Of a stretch of 64,000 nucleotides of DNA, positions 28,801 to 36,964 are shown piece by piece. Made by a program: the position numbers and the translations under genes. Source of the stretch: Chitinophagaceae bacterium (GTDB taxonomy: Bacteria > Bacteroidota > Bacteroidia > Chitinophagales > Chitinophagaceae). The stretch is taken from positions 1 to 64,000 of the forward strand of contig JANYCA010000137.1 in assembly GCA_025360525.1 (NCBI GenBank), written 5' to 3'. The notes below the pieces were generated by a model. It searched no databases, was not told where the DNA came from, and worked only from the letters and a program-made list of their open reading frames with translations. Numbering within the stretch: position 1 is the stretch's first letter; the number at the start of each line of letters is the position of its first letter.

Positions 28801-29323
28801 TGTTGGTTTGCCTATAAAGCAATCTGCAACTGTATTGGCTGCTGTGGTTTCAGTGGGAGGTTCAAATATTTTAACTGTCTCTGCAACAGGGGGTGCTTCT
28901 CCCTACCAAGGTACTGGTACCTTTACTGCAAAAGTGGGCCTGAATAGCTTTATTGTAACGGATGCAAACGGCTGCAGAGACACAGCCAGCATAAATATTA
29001 CTACTCTCACCGCTGCAAGAATTTCAACCGCAACAACTTCCACTGCCACAACTCCTGTTGCTGATGCAGGGGCATTACTAAACAAATTAAAAATCAGTAG
29101 CTATCCTAACCCAACCACATCAACATTTAAATTGTTGGCAAGGGGTATCCCTAATGAAAAAATAAATATTATAGTGATGAGTACCGACGGACGAATTGTT
29201 TTTCAAACAGCAGGTGTTACCAATAAAATCTATGAATTTGGAAGCAATTTTGTAAATGGATTGTATATCATAAAAGTGATTCAGGGAAATAATATTCAAA
29301 CTCTTAATGTAGTAAAACAGTAA
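25844..29323 (+). CDS. Secreted parallel beta-helix protein with PKD-like, CBM-like and SprB-like regions, T9SS (paralog 2)
   Basis: A 1159-aa secreted protein. The signal peptide ends near QA|KTYYVSANGNNSNTG. The beta-helix runs to about residue 620, and a PKD/REJ-like domain covers about 680-770. Where paralog 1 has PA14, this one has a CBM-like beta-sandwich (about 800-970; KGTLKISFPTSVSTTKT, then IDLWLNQNAGITYLDNIAFFE) set within an SprB-like repeat. A complete SprB-like unit follows (GGASPYQGTGTF to VTDANGCRDTASINI). It ends with a T9SS type A sorting domain (SSYPNPTTSTFKLL to NVVKQ). Nearly collinear with paralog 3, with long near-identical DNA tracts. Probably a surface or secreted glycan-binding or glycan-cleaving protein; enzyme activity not shown. 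Confidence 0.87.
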   Translation: MIQFQKNHLKKTHFTIRKNVLIVVFLLICITMQAKTYYVSANGNNSNTGLTEATSWQTISKINSFNFAANDVILFKRGDIFYGGITIRQHNLTYGAFGTGAKPIISGLSTITGWVNKGGNIWEAPTTGVKATNNLVLRNGKIQQIGRYPNADAANKGYLVYTAATTSSITGPANSSVTNWTGAEVAIRIARWEILRKKVTAHSAGVVNFAAATTAPRLNYGYFFQRDPRTLDQDGEWWQDGTNNKIRMYFGNNNPSAYTIQASTVDILISNSVGYYRNVYLDNLSFIGAGTKAIYLLSGENHTVTNCDVINSGAEAISIWSGTNVKVDNCTTKNSLGSGIQVSNNTNKILSSITNCTVDSTALIAGMETSNQSNGGEGILNRGANNIYVTYCKVLSSGYVGIGWFGNDAYIKYNLVDTYCKVRDDGAGIYTAETMDTALYQTRYNRNVVSNIVLNGIGQGKGTSAPDVANSVNGIYVDDGAADVLLDSNTVAYIPKGGFHGNNNRRISITNNTTFNTGYGFSTQRLKNGKTVIGMRITKNIFYPYRFQYRNLARDNPNLTVNQTIAQLGILDSNYYSLTPGTDTSIIAVTTLYNGTGYIDDFLAFNTMKTTFGIETKSINVPNTGSLEYNASSTPSVVSFSGQSKKDVYGNVYNNSVTIPAWSSKVLIPNGTATTSNKAPIANAGTSKVITLPTNSVSISGTGTDVDGTIESYAWSKISGPSVGNIVSIASATTTANSLTAGVYKYELLVTDNAGAIGRDTVQVTVNSLTSTLLKVSAAESAVNCSSITSTVTVSSNGGTSPYTGTGSFKTNAGKGTLKISFPTSVSTTKTTIYFSVGNIVAGKTYVLRFSTLGSNDNIPMDITLKKYVSPFTLLATSKTTSFGTSIKQHEIIFTTTISDANARIDLWLNQNAGITYLDNIAFFEASPAGDLISNNIITKGQFEADISAIRFWSSNSNQLVQWDNNGKIGNTNYYSVTDASGNISTVGLPIKQSATVLAAVVSVGGSNILTVSATGGASPYQGTGTFTAKVGLNSFIVTDANGCRDTASINITTLTAARISTATTSTATTPVADAGALLNKLKISSYPNPTTSTFKLLARGIPNEKINIIVMSTDGRIVFQTAGVTNKIYEFGSNFVNGLYIIKVIQGNNIQTLNVVKQ

Positions 29324-29357
29324 AAGCCAATTTATTGTTTTAATTATTAACCTGGCT

Positions 29358-29398
29358 AAAGAGGTTGTATCTTAAAAGTGATACAACCTCTTTTTTTT
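29358..29398 (+). terminator. Terminator of beta-helix gene 2
   Basis: GAGGTTGTAT (29361-29370) and ATACAACCTC (29381-29390) form a perfect 10-bp stem, extended by AAA/TTT, followed by T8. It starts 35 bp after the stop codon, the same spacing as in paralog 1. Confidence 0.92.
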
Positions 29399-30311
29399 GC
29401 CTGCCCGATTAAAAATAGTAAGTATTGGATATCTCTAAAACATAACTCTGCCAGGGGGGTGACACTAATACTTTATAGTTCACAACCTATAGGGTAGGGA
29501 AACCTGCAGTTTACAAGCAACTGTTCCTTAACCTATTTTCTGAAACTCTTTTACAAAGCTTCAGGCTATAATGGGTTAACCAAACAAACGATAAATTAAT
29601 TTCTGATTCCGGTGTCTTAATACAAGTTTTGTAACCTGATTATCCATTCTTGATTTTTAAAAACATGTTAGAATACCCAATTTGAAACTACTTTACTATT
29701 CCATTTACAAATACAACAAGAGTCCCTGCATTTTAATCATGGAGACTTTTCTTTTGGTCGCATGATTTAAAAAGGAAGCTGCGAGGGCCGCCGTGGCATA
29801 AAATTATCTACCAGCAAGTTCAGCTACCCAATAAGGATATTATTTCAGGAAGATGTAAAAAAAAGATTAGATTCTTTTATTTTAATTGCAATAACAAATT
29901 TTTTTTGAAATATAAATAAAAAACCTTTTTTTTGGGGAATATTTTGTGCATATTTATTTATAATAAACCCGAAAATGAGTAAATTTTGGGACTTATTAAC
30001 AAATTCGACTGTTGGCATAGTATTTGAAAATTTTTGATTCGTTACCTTTTATCTGCGGTTTACGCTTAATTTAAAGAAGTAAAAAATCAAATCCTACATC
30101 TTGAAAAGCACGCTTATCTACTAATTTGATTTAACAACCCCCATTAGTTAACAAATTTACTATCAGACATTTATTAGATTTAATATAATGTCATTGAGCA
30201 TATTATGCCCAACAGGCATTACTATTTTTTGAAAATACAAAACAAAAGGACCTATATAAAAATCATCTAAGAATAAAAAATAATAAAAAAACCAAACCAA
30301 AAACCAAACCA
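29399..30311 (+). promoter_or_regulatory. Upstream region of beta-helix gene 3
   Basis: The longest gene-free stretch in the window. Positions 29399-29930 hold no recognisable feature. From about 29935 the sequence matches the control region of paralog 2: GGGGAATATTTT, GGGACTTATTAACAAATT, the -24/-12 element, then a leader with ATCAAAT (30087-30093) and ATTTGAT (30123-30129) that can pair, enclosing CTTGAAAAGCACG. Confidence 0.6.
30013..30026 (+). promoter_or_regulatory. Sigma-54-like -24/-12 element, beta-helix gene 3
   Basis: TGGCATAGTATTTG, identical over 14 bases to the elements of paralogs 1 and 2, lies 285 nt before the ATG at 30312. Confidence 0.58.
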
Positions 30312-33300
30312 ATGATTTATTTTCTAAAAAAGCTTCCTAAAAAAGCAAACAGAAATACGAACAGGAAAAAATCCATGTTTGTGTTTTTTTTATTGGTCGC
30401 ATCCTGCTTACATGCTAAAACTTATTTTGTTTCTGCAAGCGGCAATAATTCAAATACGGGGTTAACCGAAGCAAGTTCCTGGCAAACAATTTCCCAAATA
30501 AACAGTTTTAACTTTGCAATGGATGATGTTATATTATTTAAACGTGGAGATGTTTTTTATGGCAGTATCACGATAACGCAGCATAACCTTACCTATGGAG
30601 CATACGGAACGGGAGCAAAACCAATAATTTCTGGCCTTTCAACAATTACCGGTTGGGTTAATTTAGGCGGCAACATTTGGGAGGCTCCAACTACCGGTGT
30701 AAAAGCGACTAATAACCTTGTTTTAAGGAACGGTAGAATTCAGCAAATAGGCCGGTATCCAAATGCCGATGCCACAGATAAAGGATATTTAACTTACACC
30801 GCAGCTACAACCTCATCCATTACAGGGCCAGCAAACTCGTCCGTAACAAATTGGACAGGTGCTGAAGTTGCCATTAGAATAAACAGGTGGGAAATTTTAA
30901 GAAAAAAAGTTACGGCACATTCCGCAGGCGTAGTAAATTTTGCAGCACATTCAACTACCCCAAGATTAAACTACGGGTATTTTTTTCAAAGAGATGCAAG
31001 AACACTTGACCAGGACGGAGAATGGTGGCAAGATGGAACCAACAATAAATTAAGAATGTATTTTAGCAACAATAATCCATCGGCTTACACAATACAAGCA
31101 TCTACAGTTGATATATTAATCAGTAACTCGGCGGGGTATTACCGGAATGTATATTTAGACAGTTTATCTTTTATTGGTGCTGGAACAAAGGCAATATATA
31201 TACTATCAGGTGAAAATCATAAAATTACCAATTGTGATGTAATCAATAGTGGAGCAGAGGCAATAAGTATATTGACTGCCACCAATGTTATAGTAGATAA
31301 ATGTACTACCAAAAATAGCTTAGGGTCCGGAATTCAGATTAGTAACAATAACAACATAACACTTTCTTCCATTACAAATTGTACTGTTGATAGCACTGCA
31401 TTGATAGCTGGAATGGAGACAAGCAATCAATCTAATGGCGGCGAGGGTATTATGAACAGGGGTGGAAATAATGTTTATGTAAACAATTGCAGGGTTTTAA
31501 ACAGCGGATATGTTGGTATCGGATGGTTTGGAAACGATACCTACATAAAATATAATTTAGTAGACGCCTACTGTAAAGTAAGGGATGACGGAGCTGGTAT
31601 TTACACTGCAGAAACAATGGATACAGCTTTGTACCAAACAAGGTACAATCGCAACGTGGTTGGCAATATTGTTATTAACGGCATCGGACAAGGTAAGGGA
31701 ACAAGCGCTCCAAATGATATAAACGCAGTAACCGGTATTTATGTAGATGACGGAGCTGCAGATGTATCATTAGATTCAAATACAGTTGCCTACATTCCTA
31801 AAGGCGCTTTTCACGGAAACAACAACCGTCGAATTTCAATTACCAACAATACTACCTTTAATACAGGTTTTAGTTTTTCTACCCAAAGACTCAAAAATGG
31901 CAAAATTGTTATTGGAATGCGAGTAGCAAAGAATATTTTTTATCCTTATCGTTTCCAATATAGAAATCTTGCAAGGGATAAACCAAATCTTACTTTGTAT
32001 GAGTCAATTACCGCTTTAGGCATATTGGATAGTAATTATTATTCATTAAGGCCAGGTGTAGATACGTCAATTACGGCGATCACTACACTTTATGATGGCA
32101 CAGGATATATCGATGATTTTTTGTCTTTTAATACCATTAAAACTACATTTGGAATTGAAACAAAATCAATCAATGTACCCAACACCGGCTCGCTGGAATA
32201 TAATGCCAGCAGTACACCCAGAGTTGTTTCATTTTCCGGACTTAGCAAAAAAGATGTGTTTGGAAATGTTTACAATAATTCTGTTACCATACCAGCCTGG
32301 AGCAGCAAGGTGCTTATTCCAAATGTAACTTCAACCACTTCCAATAAAGCCCCGCTGGCAGACGCTGGAACCAGTATTGTAGTAACGCTACCAACAAGCA
32401 GCGTAACATTATCCGGGACGGCAACAGATACTGATGGAACAATTGCCAGCTATGCCTGGGTAAAAACATCAGGCCCTGCGGAAGGAGCGATTTTAACACC
32501 AACTGCAGCAACTACTAGTATCACCGGTTTAACGGCAGGAATTTATCAGTACGAATTAACGGTAAAGGACAATTTTGGCGCAATTGGCAAAGATACCGTA
32601 CAAGTAATTGTAAACGCAGCGGTAAGCACCTCTTTTAAGGCATCTGCTGTAGAATCTGCAGTAAATTGCACCGGTACAAGTTCCACCGTTTCGATATCTT
32701 CAAGCGGAGGCGTAAGCCCATATACAGGCACTGGAATTTTTAATACAAATGCAGGAAAAGGAACATTAAAAATATCCTTCCCAACCAGTGTTTCAACTAC
32801 ACAAACAACCATTTATTTTAGCGTTGGTAACATTGTTGCAGGTAAAAACTATGTGTTAAGATTTACTACATTGGGTTCTATTGATAATGTACCAATGGAT
32901 ATTACACTCAAAAAGTACGTATCACCTTTTACCCTTCTTGCAATCTCTAAAACCACAATTTTTGGAACATCAACAAAACAACACGAATTTATTTTTACTC
33001 CAACAATTTCCGATACTGCTGCAAGAATTGATTTATGGCTAACCCAGAATGCAGGAATTATCTACATGGATAATATTGCCTTTTTTGAAGCAAATACAGC
33101 AGGAGAACTCATCGGTAACAACGTTATTACCAAAGGGCAATTTGAAACAGATATTAGTGCTGTTCGTTTCTGGAGTTCGAACAGCAACCAGCTATTGCAG
33201 TGGGATAACAGCAGCAAAATAGGTAACATTAACTACTATACCGTTACAGATGCTGCAGGGGCTAAATCCACCATAGGTATCGCCATTAAACAACCTGCTA

Positions 33301-33794
33301 CAGTGTTAACTGCCGCTGTATCTTCAGTGGCTTCCAATGCACTAACGGTAACTGCTTCCGGAGGCGCTGCGCCCTACTCCGGCACAGGTACCTTTGTGGC
33401 CAAAGTTGGCCTCAACACATTTATTGTAACGGATGCAAACGGCTGTTCATCCACCGCAAGCATAAGTATAGCTACCCTTACTGCGGCAAGAGTTTCTACC
33501 GCAGCAGCTTCTACTTCGGTAACGGCTACACCTGATGCGACGCTAATGTCAAACACATTAAAAATGAGCAGTTACCCCAACCCAACCACATCAACATTCA
33601 AATTATTAGCGGAGGGAAAGAGCAATGAAAAAATAAATATAATAGTGATGAGCGAAGACGGAAGAACTGTTTTTCAAACAGCAGGTATTACCAATAAAAT
33701 CTATGCATTTGGAAGCAGTTTTGTACGTGGTTTATATATCATTAAAGTGATTCAGGGAAATAATTTACAAACACTCAAAGTGATAAAAATGTAA
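30312..33794 (+). CDS. Secreted parallel beta-helix protein with PKD-like, CBM-like and SprB-like regions, T9SS (paralog 3)
   Basis: A 1160-aa near twin of paralog 2 with the same domain order: signal peptide ending LHA|KTYFVSASGNNSNTG, beta-helix to about 620, PKD/REJ-like domain (SDTDGTIASYAW-like region near 690-770), CBM-like sandwich inside an SprB-like unit (about 800-970), a full SprB-like unit with VTDANGCSSTASISI, and a T9SS type A sorting domain ending LKVIKM. The PKD-like domain is clearly less like paralog 2 than the beta-helix and CBM-like parts are. Export by T9SS is well supported; the substrate is unknown. It has its own control region and terminator. Confidence 0.87.
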   Translation: MIYFLKKLPKKANRNTNRKKSMFVFFLLVASCLHAKTYFVSASGNNSNTGLTEASSWQTISQINSFNFAMDDVILFKRGDVFYGSITITQHNLTYGAYGTGAKPIISGLSTITGWVNLGGNIWEAPTTGVKATNNLVLRNGRIQQIGRYPNADATDKGYLTYTAATTSSITGPANSSVTNWTGAEVAIRINRWEILRKKVTAHSAGVVNFAAHSTTPRLNYGYFFQRDARTLDQDGEWWQDGTNNKLRMYFSNNNPSAYTIQASTVDILISNSAGYYRNVYLDSLSFIGAGTKAIYILSGENHKITNCDVINSGAEAISILTATNVIVDKCTTKNSLGSGIQISNNNNITLSSITNCTVDSTALIAGMETSNQSNGGEGIMNRGGNNVYVNNCRVLNSGYVGIGWFGNDTYIKYNLVDAYCKVRDDGAGIYTAETMDTALYQTRYNRNVVGNIVINGIGQGKGTSAPNDINAVTGIYVDDGAADVSLDSNTVAYIPKGAFHGNNNRRISITNNTTFNTGFSFSTQRLKNGKIVIGMRVAKNIFYPYRFQYRNLARDKPNLTLYESITALGILDSNYYSLRPGVDTSITAITTLYDGTGYIDDFLSFNTIKTTFGIETKSINVPNTGSLEYNASSTPRVVSFSGLSKKDVFGNVYNNSVTIPAWSSKVLIPNVTSTTSNKAPLADAGTSIVVTLPTSSVTLSGTATDTDGTIASYAWVKTSGPAEGAILTPTAATTSITGLTAGIYQYELTVKDNFGAIGKDTVQVIVNAAVSTSFKASAVESAVNCTGTSSTVSISSSGGVSPYTGTGIFNTNAGKGTLKISFPTSVSTTQTTIYFSVGNIVAGKNYVLRFTTLGSIDNVPMDITLKKYVSPFTLLAISKTTIFGTSTKQHEFIFTPTISDTAARIDLWLTQNAGIIYMDNIAFFEANTAGELIGNNVITKGQFETDISAVRFWSSNSNQLLQWDNSSKIGNINYYTVTDAAGAKSTIGIAIKQPATVLTAAVSSVASNALTVTASGGAAPYSGTGTFVAKVGLNTFIVTDANGCSSTASISIATLTAARVSTAAASTSVTATPDATLMSNTLKMSSYPNPTTSTFKLLAEGKSNEKINIIVMSEDGRTVFQTAGITNKIYAFGSSFVRGLYIIKVIQGNNLQTLKVIKM

Positions 33795-33825
33795 GCTAAA
33801 ACATTAACCAAATTGAGAGAACAAT

Positions 33826-33862
33826 AGATCCCGGATTCATCAGATGAATTCGGGATCTCTGT
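33826..33862. terminator. Hairpin terminator between beta-helix gene 3 and the CocE gene
   Basis: AGATCCCGGATTCAT (33826-33840) and ATGAATTCGGGATCT (33844-33858) pair over 15 positions with one G-U. The tail after it is only modestly T-rich. It lies between convergent genes and could serve both strands. Confidence 0.75.
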
Positions 33863-33976
33863 TTAAAATACCTTTCGTAGAAACTATTTTAAATTATTCT
33901 ATCCGATAATGTGAATAATACAATATGGATAAATACCATCTATCGGCAAGAATTTTGCTTATCGTCTTCCCGCCAA

Positions 33977-35869
33977 TTATTTCAGCACCGGTAAAATTAT
34001 TTTTGATGCATTTTTTGAATCGTGGTAAATTTTTATATTACTTTTTATAAAGTCTTTTGTATCGCAATGATAGATGTCGATAAACTGCTGTGGGTTGCGA
34101 TCTGCTAGTGGAAACCAGCTGCTTTGTACCTGTACCATTATGCGATGTCCTTTTTTAAAATTGTGTGCAATGGAAGGTAATTCAAATTTTACTTCTTCTA
34201 TTTTACCGGGGATAAAAGCTGAGGGATTTTCATAACTTTTTCTGAAACGCCCACGGAATATTTCTGCTCTCACCAACATCTGGTAACCTCCCATCGGGTA
34301 TGGATTTACAGGGTCTGTTTCTGCATAAATGTCCACCTCGTTGTAACCCAGGTAATCTGGAAATACATCAATTACTTTTACAATAAAATCCGCATCCGTT
34401 GTAGAAATACTTGTCATAATATCTGCAACTATATTTCCGGTAACGGTTACATCTGCCGTTAAAGAATCTGTTTGAAAAACAAGTACATCAGGTCGGCGTG
34501 CAGCAAAGCGCTGGTCGTCGCTCATATAAGTTCTTGTTCGGTTAAAATGCACGTCAGCACTGTATGGAACTGGCTTGGCAGGGTCGCTGGTATATTCACT
34601 GAAACTGTTTGCAGCGGCAGGTTTTGCCAGGTCTAATTTACCATTGGCCTGAAGGTACATTGCTCTATCTTCCTTTTCTGCAGGCGGCCATTGCGCAAAG
34701 GATTTCCATTCGTTGGCGCCGGTAACAAACACGTTTGCTTCTGCAATTTGTGCTACGGATCCTTTACCTTTTAAAAAATAATTAAAGAAAGGTATTTCAA
34801 AATTTTGCTGGTAATATTCACTGGTGTTAGAACCAAATTGAATATTGCCATGATGTGTGCCATCATGATTGGCCCATTGCCCATGATACCATGGACCATC
34901 AACAATTTTATTAAAAGCCTTACCCGGATTATTTTGTTCTGCAGCTTTGTAAGCGTTCCAGGCACCCCAGCAATCTTCTGCATCAAACAATCCACCAACC
35001 CACAACATGGCTGGTTGGAAATTTTTTGTTGCATTGCGTGCATCCCTTGCTTTCCACCAGGCATCGTAATTTGGATGTGCCATCAAATCGTTCCAGAAAG
35101 CAATGCTGTCGCCTGTGTATTTTGTAAGATTTTTTAGACTACCTGCTTCCAGAAAAAATTTATAACTATCATGATCCGGATAACCAACAGACGTTGCAGC
35201 AACTGAAACCGGTTTGGGATGAGGCACGCCAAATGCAAAGCCGAGTGAAGACATAAAACTAAAAGCATCCATTTGAAAAAAGGCGCCGTTGTGATGAAAA
35301 TCATCTCCGATAAACCAGTTGGTGACGGGGGCCTGCGGACTAACAGCTTTTAATGCAGGATGATTACTGGCAGCTGCCATTGTTGAATAAAAGCCCGGAT
35401 AAGAGATACCAAATACGCCCACATTCCCGTTGTTGTTAGCAATGTTTTTTATCAACCAGTCAATCGTATCATAAGTATCACTTGACTCGTCAATTTCCTT
35501 ACCTTTTTTGTCTGGATTAAATGGCCGTATGTTTACCATCTGGCCTTCACTCATCCATCTGCCACGCACATCCTGCTTTACCATTATATAGCCTTCTTTT
35601 AAATATTCCTTTTGGTAACTGTTCCAAAACCCCATATATGCACTTTCTCCGTAAGGCTCGCAGGAATAGGGGGTTCTTGATAATAAAATTGGATGTTTTT
35701 CAGTGGTACTTTTAGGAGAATAAACAGACGTAAATAATTTGATGCCGTCTCGCATGCTGATGTACACTTCCTTTTTAGTGTAGTTTTCCCTGATCCAGGC
35801 AGAATCAGCATCCTGTGCATTTGATGCAATACCAATAATAATAAATGCGCAACATAACAGTTGTTTCAT
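33977..35869 (-). CDS. CocE/NonD family hydrolase (X-Pro dipeptidyl-peptidase/alpha-amino-acid ester hydrolase type)
   Basis: A 630-aa secreted serine hydrolase. The signal peptide (residues 1 to about 18, ending SNA) precedes an alpha/beta-hydrolase domain with nucleophile elbow GISYPGF, Ser156. MRDGIKLFTSVYSPK and SRTPYSC mark the family opening. The C-terminal jelly-roll (about 430-630) has the X-Pro dipeptidyl-peptidase C-terminal pattern DADFIVKVIDVFPD and GHRIMVQVQSSWFP. Members cleave cocaine esters, beta-lactam acyl groups, amino-acid esters or X-Pro dipeptides; the true substrate cannot be read. Single gene. Confidence 0.91.
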   Translation of the reverse strand: MKQLLCCAFIIIGIASNAQDADSAWIRENYTKKEVYISMRDGIKLFTSVYSPKSTTEKHPILLSRTPYSCEPYGESAYMGFWNSYQKEYLKEGYIMVKQDVRGRWMSEGQMVNIRPFNPDKKGKEIDESSDTYDTIDWLIKNIANNNGNVGVFGISYPGFYSTMAAASNHPALKAVSPQAPVTNWFIGDDFHHNGAFFQMDAFSFMSSLGFAFGVPHPKPVSVAATSVGYPDHDSYKFFLEAGSLKNLTKYTGDSIAFWNDLMAHPNYDAWWKARDARNATKNFQPAMLWVGGLFDAEDCWGAWNAYKAAEQNNPGKAFNKIVDGPWYHGQWANHDGTHHGNIQFGSNTSEYYQQNFEIPFFNYFLKGKGSVAQIAEANVFVTGANEWKSFAQWPPAEKEDRAMYLQANGKLDLAKPAAANSFSEYTSDPAKPVPYSADVHFNRTRTYMSDDQRFAARRPDVLVFQTDSLTADVTVTGNIVADIMTSISTTDADFIVKVIDVFPDYLGYNEVDIYAETDPVNPYPMGGYQMLVRAEIFRGRFRKSYENPSAFIPGKIEEVKFELPSIAHNFKKGHRIMVQVQSSWFPLADRNPQQFIDIYHCDTKDFIKSNIKIYHDSKNASKIILPVLK

Positions 35870-36026
35870 AAATGTTGAAGTTTAGTGAATGAAGACTTTA
35901 AGGTAGGCTGTTTTTGAAAAAGATGTAGAACAAAATTTAAAACAGTTTAAAAATGAATTATGGTTTTACCAATAAACCCGGTAGAGAAGCAACAACAGCA
36001 ATAAAAATATGCATCAAGCCTATCAA

Positions 36027-36677
36027 CTACTTTGAACTAAACCTGATAAGAAGCAGTATCCCCAGGGTAATAATCAACACGAAGACCCATTCATACTTTT
36101 TCCATATTTCTTCCCGTTGTATTTTCTTTATCATATCGCTCATCACAGACTGTACCCAGCTGTTATCATTTGTCAATTTGCATAACCTTTCATTTAGCAA
36201 CAATGCCTTTTCTGATTTCAATAACCGAACAGGCTTTAACAAGGTGAGTACAATCTGCTGATTAATTTCAGATTCATTGAATTGCATCAATTGGCTGATG
36301 GTTGCTTCATTTAGCAATTCATTTATATAGCTAAATAAAAGCTCCTTGTCTATCCTGAATACATCCATTGATGACGTGTATTTTTCAAATTCAAGTACCT
36401 CTTTTAAAACAGCTACCGGCGTAATAACTTCATGGGTGTGCTTGTTACCTGTGGCCCTGTTGTACCATCGGACCTGTAGATAAATATCTTTTTTTATAGG
36501 GTTGGTTAAAGTTTCGTATGCTTCCTTTATTTCAGAAAAATAAGCTATTGAATAAGGGTCGTTATTATTTTTATCAGGGTGGTATTGCTGCGCCAGCAGG
36601 CGGTAAGCTTTTTTTATCTCCTCTATCGAAGCATGGGCTGGCACTTTCAGCGTTTTATAATGATCTTTTACAGCCAT
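36027..36677 (-). CDS. J-domain protein with C-terminal membrane anchor
   Basis: A 216-aa protein with an N-terminal J domain (about 1-65): DHYKTLKVPAHASIEEIKKA, then the essential HPD at 33-35 and DPYSIAYFSEIKEAYETL. It would stimulate the ATPase of a DnaK-type chaperone. The middle is a helical region without known motifs, and the C-terminus has one membrane span (WVFVLIITLGILLLI), so the J domain probably faces the cytoplasm. I start it at 36677 because a perfect -7 promoter element lies just upstream, within the eight-codon extension of a possible earlier start. Confidence 0.85.
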   Translation of the reverse strand: MAVKDHYKTLKVPAHASIEEIKKAYRLLAQQYHPDKNNNDPYSIAYFSEIKEAYETLTNPIKKDIYLQVRWYNRATGNKHTHEVITPVAVLKEVLEFEKYTSSMDVFRIDKELLFSYINELLNEATISQLMQFNESEINQQIVLTLLKPVRLLKSEKALLLNERLCKLTNDNSWVQSVMSDMIKKIQREEIWKKYEWVFVLIITLGILLLIRFSSK

Positions 36678-36683
36678 AAAGTA

Positions 36684-36691
36684 CAAAGATA
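36684..36691 (-). promoter_or_regulatory. -7 promoter element abutting the J-domain gene
   Basis: TATCTTTG on the minus strand, a perfect TAnnTTTG, ends 6 nt before the ATG at 36677. The transcript would be leaderless or nearly so. Confidence 0.5.
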
Positions 36692-36964
36692 ATGGATGCA
36701 TCTTTATTTGAATTGAGGCTAAAACTCATTGTAATTATAAATACTCAACCATGGATAGCAACCTTTGAATTGTTAAAGAGAGGATATGTTTAGCAACAGA
36801 AGAACATATATTTTATGGCAATAAAATGAAGGCGCTGTTGCTGATTATAAAACAAGCAATAATTGATGTATAATTTAGCAAAAATTTTGTTCAGGAGAAT
36901 AAGCAGTAAAAATGCAGGCTATCAACAATATTGTTTTGCATGAAAAATATTTTCTTTATTGCTC

